Shown here one piece after another: positions 1-5,612 of a stretch of DNA of 8,169 nt; position 1 is the stretch's first letter; the number at the start of each line of letters is the position of its first letter. Position numbers and translations under genes: made by a program. The notes under the pieces are model-generated. The model was not told the DNA's origin. It saw only the letters and a list, made by a program, of their open reading frames with translations, and ran no database searches. Source of the stretch: Candidatus Dormiibacterota bacterium (lineage in GTDB: Bacteria; Chloroflexota; Dormibacteria; Aeolococcales; Aeolococcaceae); contig DAIDIX010000070.1 of NCBI GenBank assembly GCA_027451645.1, positions 1 through 8,169 of the forward strand. Direction: 5' to 3'.

Positions 1-780
1 ACTCACCTCACCACAGGTTCCGTTTACGGTGCCACCAGTCATTGGTGCAGCTAGATCACTCGATGCCAGTATTGCCAGATTTGCAATTTCACGCAATTTT
101 GGCATGCGTTTCAGCATTGTGCGCTCTGCCATGTGCGCCACAAAAACATCAAGCGAGACTCCTTCAGCTTCAGCGAGTGCTTTCATTGCATTGACCACAC
201 CTGGCGCGTCAGGAGATCCTGCAGACCGAATGCACACGGACCTCACCCCCTGAGGACCATAGTCGATGGCAATCTGCCTGCAGAGCGCCTCAATGGCGGC
301 GCCAGCGATTGCGAAACTCCCCTGATGCGCTAATGGACGCCGACTCGGACTTGCAGTGAGACCAAGCACTACCCCAGAATGGCGCTCAGCCATGCGACGA
401 GCTGCTCCAACCCCTGTCAGGAAGTTTGTCCGCATCGCATCAGTAATTCCCCTGACGAAGTCATCAGCTGGTATTGCGTGAAGAGGTTCACCCAATATGT
501 ATGCCACGCCAATGACATTGATCGAGATATCCAAACCGCCAAACTCTGCGAGAACAGCATCGAGATGTGATTCCACAGCCTCCTCGTTGAGCGCATCCAC
601 AACGGCAGTCCGTATTTTTCGTCCCCGGGCGGCAAGGGGCGAAACTACTTTTTCAAGGGCAGCTGCCGTACGACCAGCAACAATAACTGTTGCGCCCTGC
701 TCGGCAAATTCAGTTGCAATTGCACTCCCAATATCGCCACCTCCGCCATATATGACAGCAGTCTTTCCCTTCAGCAGCAT
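1..780 (-). CDS. SDR-family oxidoreductase-like protein, catalytic Tyr/Lys missing (C-terminus cut by window edge)
   Basis: A 260-codon frame without a stop runs off the left edge. It looks nearly complete, because the usual end-of-fold stretch (PMTGGTVNGTCGE) is present. Residues 8-18 form the first strand and a glycine-rich dinucleotide loop (AVIYGGGGDIG), followed by a Rossmann pattern (VIVAGR 32-37, VDAL 61-64). NNAG is replaced by NVIG (88-91). The helix-4 Asn is kept (N119). The catalytic YxxxK is replaced by F156-AIA-G160, so both proton-transfer residues are gone. The later segment RSAGSPDAPGV (185-195) resembles, from memory, a widespread but poorly characterised SDR group with the same loss. 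It may bind NAD(P)(H) without classical alcohol dehydrogenase chemistry, or use a different mechanism. I chose the ATG at 780 over that at 786 because GGAGGA sits 6 nt upstream of 780 but directly abuts 786. The fold is secure; the reaction is unknown. Confidence 0.85.
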   Translation of the reverse strand, partial: MLLKGKTAVIYGGGGDIGSAIATEFAEQGATVIVAGRTAAALEKVVSPLAARGRKIRTAVVDALNEEAVESHLDAVLAEFGGLDISINVIGVAYILGEPLHAIPADDFVRGITDAMRTNFLTGVGAARRMAERHSGVVLGLTASPSRRPLAHQGSFAIAGAAIEALCRQIAIDYGPQGVRSVCIRSAGSPDAPGVVNAMKALAEAEGVSLDVFVAHMAERTMLKRMPKLREIANLAILASSDLAAPMTGGTVNGTCGEVS

Positions 781-786
781 TGCCAT

Positions 787-792
787 TCCTCC
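787..792 (-). promoter_or_regulatory. Ribosome binding site of the SDR gene
   Basis: On the minus strand GGAGGA lies 6 nt before the ATG at 780-778. A second in-frame ATG at 786-784 touches this motif directly and so has no usable spacing. The motif therefore decides the start. Confidence 0.75.
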
Positions 793-842
793 ACAGATCT
801 AATCCCACTGAAGACACCCCAATGAGTACTTTGATGCAATCC

Positions 843-865
843 GGTTGCATGCAGTGCAAGCAACC
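843..865. repeat. 23-bp imperfect palindrome, possible operator for the SDR gene
   Basis: GGTTGC at 843-848 is matched by GCAACC at 860-865, with TGCA/TGCA inside, symmetric about the base at 854. Twenty of 23 positions agree with the reverse complement. It lies about 63 bp upstream of the SDR start. A one-base centre suits a DNA-binding dimer better than an RNA hairpin. No regulator for it is visible here. Confidence 0.4.
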
Positions 866-964
866 CTACAACTATAGAGAATCCATGTATCGCTCACAAC
901 GAAACCAAAAACACTGCAATGTCCTGGGAGCGGATGCCCATTACTCTCTGTTCACATCTGTGAG

Positions 965-987
965 GTGGTCCTACGAAATGAGACCAC
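965..987. repeat. Inverted repeat GTGGTC/GACCAC with 11-nt loop
   Basis: GTGGTC (965-970) and GACCAC (982-987) are perfectly complementary around an 11-nt loop. The right arm could instead pair with GTGG at 995-998, giving two mutually exclusive stems. No T-run follows. I compared it with a T-box motif and found no adequate match, so it is recorded only as structure. Confidence 0.35.
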
Positions 988-1027
988 GGGCTAAGGTGGA
1001 CTCTGGAGTACGCAACAGCAGTTCGGG

Positions 1028-1043
1028 TGTGATGGATATCACA
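1028..1043. promoter_or_regulatory. CRP-type operator upstream of the methyltransferase
   Basis: The sequence TGTGATGGATATCACA is a perfect TGTGA-N6-TCACA dyad, the core consensus of E. coli CRP. Its centre (1035.5) lies about 57 bp upstream of the start point predicted from the -10 at 1081-1086, close to the class I activator position near -61.5. The CRP-family protein encoded at 4905-5612 has the matching recognition-helix residues. Activation is inferred from position only. Confidence 0.6.
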
Positions 1044-1057
1044 ATCACGGGAGAGCA

Positions 1058-1086
1058 TTGCTGCTAAGTTGATCTCAGGATAGAAT
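1058..1086 (+). promoter_or_regulatory. Sigma-70-like promoter of the methyltransferase
   Basis: TTGCTG (1058-1063) and TAGAAT (1081-1086) are separated by 17 nt. The -10 matches TATAAT at 5 of 6 positions and the -35 matches TTGACA at 3 of 6. A poor -35 suits a promoter that needs the CRP-type activator bound just upstream. Transcription would begin near 1093, giving a short leader before the GTG at 1109. Confidence 0.45.
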
Positions 1087-1099
1087 TGAGATAGGGGAT

Positions 1100-1111
1100 C
1101 ACAAATTTGTG
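1100..1111. repeat. Perfect 12-bp palindrome CACAAATTTGTG covering the methyltransferase start codon
   Basis: CACAAATTTGTG equals its own reverse complement, and its last three bases are the GTG start codon. It could be an operator or could arise by chance. A GATCACA word at its left edge recurs in the operator at 4855-4870. Confidence 0.35.
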
Positions 1112-1870
1112 GCCAAAATGCTGTGGGATGCGTACATTGCATCGTTTCATTCCGAGAAGCCTGGGATTACTGAGGAAGTCCTTGCACTTTCGTATGATTC
1201 AGACGGGATGACGCCATATCAATGGATGGGTGAAACGCTTCCTGAGGGCAGCTCCGTTCTTGATGTTGCATGTGGATCTGCACCACTGCTCCGAACTGGC
1301 TGGGGAGGCGACTGGCATGGGATTGACAGATCTCGGGAGGAAATCGCAAGAATCCCTTCGGCTTGGCGAGCTTCTGCATTGATAGGAAGCATTGACAGTC
1401 TTCCATTTGAAAGAGAGGAATTCGATGCGGTTGTCTGCTCGATGGCGCTCATGATTGTCGATCCATTCTTCAAATGCCTTGCTGAGATGATGCGAGTACT
1501 GAGGAAGGGAGGACTATTCATTGCACTGCTCCCGGGTTCCACTACTGGAATGACAGCATTTGAGCGGATGCGTTGGGGCAGATTGATGCTTGCGCTTCAC
1601 ATTCCACGATTGGCATATCCGAACAGTTCCTACGTACAGCATCTCCCTTCACTGCTTCATACAGCAGGGGCAGACCATGTGACTGTGACTGACAGGTGCT
1701 ACCGGTACAGCATTGATTCGCCAGCAATGGGAGAAAGGCTCGTACAGTCCCTGTATCTCCCTGGTGTTTCACCCGCTCGGCTGAAGAAGGCTTCAGATCG
1801 TGCTTCTCAATGGGTAGGAGTATCTATGCCGCTTCCTATCCAGCAGATTGTGGCTACGAAGCGAGGATGA
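1109..1870 (+). CDS. Class I SAM-dependent methyltransferase
   Basis: The 253-residue product has the seven-strand Rossmann methyltransferase core. Motif I is VLDVACGSAPL (50-60), the ribose-binding acidic position is in GIDRS (71-75), motif II is LPFEREEFDAVVC (98-110), and the post-core strand is VLRKGGLFIALLP (130-142). This is the Methyltransf_11/UbiE-like layout, usually acting on small molecules or lipids; the substrate cannot be read from the sequence. The more divergent second half (about 145-253) probably forms the substrate lid. GTG at 1109 is preferred because AGGGGA lies about 10 nt upstream; an ATG three codons later is the alternative. It is transcribed alone, away from the SDR gene, and ends 14 bp before the stop of the convergent ligase gene. 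A promoter and a perfect CRP-type operator precede it. Confidence 0.85.
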   Translation: MAKMLWDAYIASFHSEKPGITEEVLALSYDSDGMTPYQWMGETLPEGSSVLDVACGSAPLLRTGWGGDWHGIDRSREEIARIPSAWRASALIGSIDSLPFEREEFDAVVCSMALMIVDPFFKCLAEMMRVLRKGGLFIALLPGSTTGMTAFERMRWGRLMLALHIPRLAYPNSSYVQHLPSLLHTAGADHVTVTDRCYRYSIDSPAMGERLVQSLYLPGVSPARLKKASDRASQWVGVSMPLPIQQIVATKRG

Positions 1871-1884
1871 TCAGGGAGGAGGGG

Positions 1885-3411
1885 TCAATACCGGCACGTA
1901 TGTCGTGGCTGGTCATCGTGTGCGAGCTCCACACGTCGGATCCTGGTGGAAGGGGTAAGCGGAAATGTGTCATACACACTGATCCAGGTAGGTAGCAGTC
2001 TCCGATCAAGTCGCTGACGGAGAAATGCAGTAACTGCTGAGTCATCCCAGAGGGCCTGGCTTTTGGGGATGATGCAGAGCTTGATTGCTTCATCATTGGC
2101 AAATCGATGGTCGGGAACGCCGACAGCAGCAGCAGCAGCCACATTTGGATGTTCCAGGACAGCATCTTCAATTATTCTTGGAGCAATCATCTCTCCATGC
2201 CTGCGAATTGCTTCCCGTGTACGGGTAATGAAATGGAAGCCTGACGCATCCTTTTTGACAAGGTCTCCTGTGGAATACCACCCGCCTCGATTCCATTGCC
2301 CTGTCTCCTGGTCACCAATGTACCTGTCAGCCATGATCTGGGGTTCTGTTGGCTGGAGAAGAAGCTCTCCTGCTTCACCTTCAGCTGCTTCTGTGCCATC
2401 ATCCCGAACGATGCGAACTGCAAACCGGGATTCCACAGGTTCACCAATGGTTCCCGGCTGCATGGGAAGTTCCCGAGGCATGAACCAGCATGAGGCAGTC
2501 TCAGTCTGACCCCAGGTTTCAATGATGGTGCACTGGAACCGTTCCTCAAAGTCGTGCCAGATGGATGCTGGAGTTCCTGCAGTAACGATCCGCTCAAGAG
2601 GTGTTTCTCCTTCTCCGCGAAGCACGGGACGACGGTACAGGGTCTCCAGTATGGTTCCAACACATGTGCACATTCGCGCTTTGACCTCTTGAACCCGGTT
2701 CCAGAACTGGAAGGGCAGGAATGAGCGATCTATCACTGCATGTGCTCCACGGGTGAGTGCAGCACCAACAGTGCCCTGGCAAGTCACATGTGTGAGTGGT
2801 AGACAGGTATAGACACATTCTCCTGGTGACAGTGGCAGAAGCTCGTTGCCATATGCATTCACCCAGGTCCACTCGCACCTTCTGCTCCACACAACGGCCT
2901 TCGGTGCTCCTGTTGTACCTGAGGTAAAGAGAATCTTTGATGGCATATCTGGAGATGGGTCAACAGGACGCTGAAGGTGTAGCTCGCTTCCAGTGCGCCC
3001 CTGGCCCTCGATGCGAAGAACATCGAATCGTTCGAACACGTGTGGAGGGCTACTGGAGAAAGGAAACATTTCGTGTGGAACAGCAGCATGTTCCTGTACC
3101 AGTATTCGCAGCGGCAACGGAGCAAGCAACTCGCGGATAACATTCTTGGGAAGCATTGGATGGATGGGAAGAAAGACAGCTCCGAGATACTCTGCAGCAA
3201 ACCAGGCAATAATGAATTCGATACGGTTTTCCAGCTGGCATGCAATGATATCGCCCTCCGCTGTACCGTATTGGGCGCAGCCGTTGGCAAAGGCGATGAC
3301 TGCATCGCGGACTTCATCAAAAGTCCAGGTGCGCGCATCAACTGTGAGAAATGGAAAGCTGCCTCTAATGCTGCTCTGATAGTCGAGAAGCTCTGGGATT
3401 CCTGCTACCAT
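1885..3411 (-). CDS. Class I adenylate-forming acid-CoA ligase (crotonobetaine/carnitine-CoA ligase-like)
   Basis: This 508-residue ANL-superfamily enzyme is expected to activate a carboxylate with ATP to the acyl-AMP and then form the CoA thioester. Visible core motifs are A3 LFTSGTTGAPK (161-171), A5 TWGQTE (299-304), A7 YSTGD (379-383) and a modified A8 hinge TRTREAIRRHG (396-406), with the C-terminal subdomain after it. In A10 the invariant catalytic Lys is replaced: PLTPSTR (484-490) has Arg where PxTxxGK is usual. Some CaiC-like relatives also vary here, so activity is possible but may be altered. GAGG lies 8 nt before the ATG, inside the end of the permease gene, and only 3 bp separate the two genes, so they form one operon and are probably translationally coupled. 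The permease suggests an imported amino-acid-like or betaine-like acid as substrate. A run of five Ala (424-428) is encoded by a short GCx repeat. Confidence 0.88.
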   Translation of the reverse strand: MVAGIPELLDYQSSIRGSFPFLTVDARTWTFDEVRDAVIAFANGCAQYGTAEGDIIACQLENRIEFIIAWFAAEYLGAVFLPIHPMLPKNVIRELLAPLPLRILVQEHAAVPHEMFPFSSSPPHVFERFDVLRIEGQGRTGSELHLQRPVDPSPDMPSKILFTSGTTGAPKAVVWSRRCEWTWVNAYGNELLPLSPGECVYTCLPLTHVTCQGTVGAALTRGAHAVIDRSFLPFQFWNRVQEVKARMCTCVGTILETLYRRPVLRGEGETPLERIVTAGTPASIWHDFEERFQCTIIETWGQTETASCWFMPRELPMQPGTIGEPVESRFAVRIVRDDGTEAAEGEAGELLLQPTEPQIMADRYIGDQETGQWNRGGWYSTGDLVKKDASGFHFITRTREAIRRHGEMIAPRIIEDAVLEHPNVAAAAAVGVPDHRFANDEAIKLCIIPKSQALWDDSAVTAFLRQRLDRRLLPTWISVYDTFPLTPSTRIRRVELAHDDQPRHTCRY

Positions 3412-3414
3412 TGC

Positions 3415-4791
3415 TCAGGCCTCATGGAGAAGGGCTGACTGCTGTACGGATCTGCGCATCGATGGAAGTGCAATGTAGATCATGAGCGTGAGCAGCAGGA
3501 CAATGCCTGCAGCAAGTGCACACCAGGTAAATGGTGCCACAAGCGTGGTGAGCGTAGTCCAGATAATCAGACAAAGTATGGCCCCTCCGACTGTGAAAAT
3601 GATGCTGTTTCTCACGGGGTGCTGGTGCGTTCGGATGCTCCATGCCATGGCTCCAATGACTGTTATGGCATAGACGACTAGTATGAGATCCGCTCCAAAT
3701 GTCGCAAGGTCGAAATATGCGTCTATTGCTTTCTGGGTAGCCATTACGGCAATTCCAATGAGGGACATCGCTGACACTGCAGCAAGCGCACCAACTGGCG
3801 AGTGGTGACGAGAATGGGTGCGGGTGGCAAAGCTGTGCGGTGCAACTTCGCGTGCAAATGCAAAGAGCAGTCTCGTAGCACCAGTAAAGCAGGCGAACTG
3901 CGCTCCAAGTCCGCTGATGAGCGCTGCAACGGTAATGAGGTGCGCCATGGGCATTCCTACGTACGTTCCTGCAATGGTGATGAGGGGTACAGACTGTGAA
4001 GCAAGTACAGTTGGTGATGGAAATGCAAGCGTCTCTATCCACGACATGGCTGCATAGATGAGTCCTGATGCGATGAGCGCTATGACAAATGAGCGCGGGA
4101 TGGTTGTCTTGGGCCGGACTGACTCCTCTCCAAGTGTGGCAGCAACCTCAAATCCTGAAAAACCTGTAAAGGCAAGCACAACTCCAAGGCCAAGGGATGA
4201 GAGCTGAAGGTGGTTTGTGGCAAATGGAGAAGTGATGTGGCCACTGAAACCGCCATGGAGGAGAACGGCAATGCCAACAGCAGCGACGAGAACAATGGCA
4301 ATTCCCTCGAACAGGACAATGAGTGCTGCCGAAAGCCGTAATGCCCTGTAGCCAATGACAATGCTGGCAAAAAGGCATATGAGAGCGAGGAGAAACCACG
4401 GCACATTCGGAAACGATGCTTGCATGATGTTTGCATTGCTTGCAAAAACAGCAGCAGCATATGCGATGTAGGTAACAAGCAGCAGGAGTAGTGTGGCAAA
4501 TCCTGCCAATGGGAAAAGAGCCCTGCCATTGAAGACGAACACGGATCCTGCTGTCGAGGTGCTGCGGGCAAAGACGGAAAATGCATAGCTGACAAACAGC
4601 ATTGCAACGAGAGCAAGCAGAAACGCGATGGATCCTGCTCCACCTACAACTCCAGCCATGAGTGCAGGGAGGAAGGTCACTCCTGCAGTAGGTGCCTGTA
4701 TGCCTATTGAATTTCCAAGCGTTCCAAAGAAGCGGATGCTGTCAGGGAGCAGGCTCCTCCTGGAAGCAACACTTTCTTTCTGTGAAGACAT
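3415..4791 (-). CDS. APC-superfamily amino acid/amine permease
   Basis: The 458-residue membrane protein has about 12 hydrophobic helices starting near residue 20, with short polar tails at both ends. TM1 carries the unwound GNSIG segment (26-30), where APC transporters bind the substrate amino and carboxyl groups. TM6 and the following loop show FTGFSGFEVAATLGEE and RPKTTIPRS (208-234), a hallmark of APC family 2.A.3. It probably imports an amino acid, polyamine or related zwitterion with protons or by exchange; specificity cannot be told. AGGA lies 4 nt before the ATG at 4791. It is the first gene of an operon with the acid-CoA ligase, which suggests uptake followed by CoA activation. It diverges from the CRP-family regulator, and the operator at 4855-4870 lies between them, 64 bp before this start, so it is a likely target. 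Confidence 0.9.
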   Translation of the reverse strand: MSSQKESVASRRSLLPDSIRFFGTLGNSIGIQAPTAGVTFLPALMAGVVGGAGSIAFLLALVAMLFVSYAFSVFARSTSTAGSVFVFNGRALFPLAGFATLLLLLVTYIAYAAAVFASNANIMQASFPNVPWFLLALICLFASIVIGYRALRLSAALIVLFEGIAIVLVAAVGIAVLLHGGFSGHITSPFATNHLQLSSLGLGVVLAFTGFSGFEVAATLGEESVRPKTTIPRSFVIALIASGLIYAAMSWIETLAFPSPTVLASQSVPLITIAGTYVGMPMAHLITVAALISGLGAQFACFTGATRLLFAFAREVAPHSFATRTHSRHHSPVGALAAVSAMSLIGIAVMATQKAIDAYFDLATFGADLILVVYAITVIGAMAWSIRTHQHPVRNSIIFTVGGAILCLIIWTTLTTLVAPFTWCALAAGIVLLLTLMIYIALPSMRRSVQQSALLHEA

Positions 4792-4854
4792 TGTGTCCTA
4801 ACCCCTATTGAATCTGATCGTGCCACTATCGTTGCAGAGCGCAGAATCGGGTTA

Positions 4855-4870
4855 TGTGACAGAGATCACA
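4855..4870. promoter_or_regulatory. CRP-type operator in the permease/regulator divergent region
   Basis: TGTGACAGAGATCACA is a perfect TGTGA-N6-TCACA dyad. The flanks (ATGTGA...TCACAT) also match the extended E. coli CRP consensus. Its centre (4862.5) lies about 42 bp before the regulator start codon. If the mRNA starts at or next to that ATG, the site is at the class II activator position near -41.5. Toward the permease, a candidate -10 (TTCAAT, minus strand 4812-4807) would place it near -62, the class I position. Autoregulation plus control of the permease-ligase operon is inferred. Confidence 0.65.
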
Positions 4871-4892
4871 TTTGTTTCGAAATGGTTCATGG

Positions 4893-4898
4893 GACAAT
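4893..4898 (+). promoter_or_regulatory. Candidate -10 element of the regulator operon (leaderless layout)
   Basis: GACAAT matches TATAAT at 4 of 6 positions and ends 6 nt before the ATG at 4905, so transcription would begin at about the A of the start codon. No good -35 is present at the right distance. That fits an activator-dependent promoter served by the operator at 4855-4870. Confidence 0.35.
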
Positions 4899-4904
4899 CT
4901 GGGC

Positions 4905-5612
4905 ATGAATACTCCCACCTATCATGAGGCCCGCAAACGTGGCCTCCTCTCCAAGATGGAACTGTTTGAGGATATGACCCATGAGGATGTGGAAACCATA
5001 TCTGCCCAGCTCGAGATGTTCAGCATTCCGAAGGACAAGGTCATCTACCATAGCGGAACGGACGATCTCTATCTCCTCAAGAAGGGGAGGGTGAAGCTGA
5101 TCCGTACAACGTATGCGGGAGAGGAAACGCTACTCGGATATGTGGAGGCTGGTCACATGTTTGGGATGACTGCGCTTTTGGGCCAGGCACGAGACAATGA
5201 TATGGCTATTGCAGTGGAAGACTGCGATGTCTGCAGAACGACAACAAGCGCATTCCTCACCATACTGAGCAGGCACCCGAAGCTCATGGCACGGATGATG
5301 ATTGCCATGGCGAAAAGAATATTCGTGCTGGAGTCGACAGTGGAGGAACTTGTCAGCAGACCTGTGCGATCTCGCGTAGCGAGATGCCTCCTCGTACGCG
5401 CTGGAGAATCTCTGCGTGAGCACGATATTGTGCCACTGCAGGGGGTGACGAGACGGGAGATAGCCGATGATGCGAGAACGACACGAGAGTCCGTTTCGCG
5501 GTGTCTTCGGGAGTTTGCGGAGCTTGGTGCTGTGGAGTTTGACGGCAGAACAATCCTAGTGTCGGATGGCAGGCTCCTTGCTGAGCTCGCTCGTCAGGGA
5601 GATGCAGAGTGA
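4905..5612 (+). CDS. CRP/FNR-family transcriptional regulator
   Basis: The 235-residue product has an N-terminal cyclic-nucleotide-binding-type beta-roll (about 18-125), a dimer helix (about 127-150) and a C-terminal winged helix-turn-helix (181-218). The recognition helix TRESVSR (193-199) keeps R194, E195 and R199, equivalent to CRP R180, E181 and R185, which read TGTGA. In the ligand pocket the GE of the phosphate-binding cassette is GM (87-88) and the Arg-Ser pair is not clean (RDND 96-99), so cAMP binding is doubtful. There are no N-terminal cysteines for an FNR-type cluster; C107, C110, C161 and C200 are scattered. The ATG at 4905 is chosen because an earlier TTG at 4872 lies only 2 bp after the operator and adds no conserved residues. 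Its stop overlaps the GTG of the flavoprotein gene, so the two are one coupled unit. It probably regulates itself and its neighbours. Confidence 0.88.
   Translation: MNTPTYHEARKRGLLSKMELFEDMTHEDVETISAQLEMFSIPKDKVIYHSGTDDLYLLKKGRVKLIRTTYAGEETLLGYVEAGHMFGMTALLGQARDNDMAIAVEDCDVCRTTTSAFLTILSRHPKLMARMMIAMAKRIFVLESTVEELVSRPVRSRVARCLLVRAGESLREHDIVPLQGVTRREIADDARTTRESVSRCLREFAELGAVEFDGRTILVSDGRLLAELARQGDAE

Larger units (their letters stand above)
781..1108. other. Divergent control region between SDR and methyltransferase genes
   Basis: These 328 bp hold no convincing gene. They contain the SDR ribosome binding site, a 23-bp imperfect palindrome (843-865), an everted TCACA-TC-TGTGA pair (952-963), a GTGGTC/GACCAC hairpin (965-987), a perfect CRP-type operator (1028-1043), a -35/-10 pair (1058-1086), an ATCTCA/TGAGAT dyad (1072-1077 with 1087-1092) and a 12-bp palindrome at the methyltransferase start. 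A 95-codon plus-strand frame covers much of it, but it has no ribosome binding site and no recognisable domain. The SDR promoter could not be fixed with confidence. Confidence 0.6.

Noticed and set aside
955..1010. Possible T-box-like riboswitch suggested by AAGGTGGA and nearby stems.
   Set aside because: The conserved T-box core and antiterminator do not match beyond a few bases, and the downstream gene is a methyltransferase, not an aminoacyl-tRNA or amino-acid gene.
780..1067. A 95-codon plus-strand frame with a CxxC (SGCMQC) in the SDR/methyltransferase control region.
   Set aside because: It has no ribosome binding site and no recognisable domain, and it overlaps the SDR start, the palindrome and the CRP-type operator. 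It looks like a chance frame.
1871..1884. Bidirectional terminator between the convergent methyltransferase and ligase genes.
   Set aside because: The 14-bp gap contains no inverted repeat or T-run.
2124..2138. Short (CAG)5 repeat in the ligase gene.
   Set aside because: It encodes an in-frame alanine run in a loop that is alanine-rich in this family and is too short to call a functional repeat.
4872..4904. Earlier TTG start for the CRP-family regulator.
   Set aside because: It lies 2 bp from the operator, has no ribosome binding site, and adds 11 residues outside the conserved fold.
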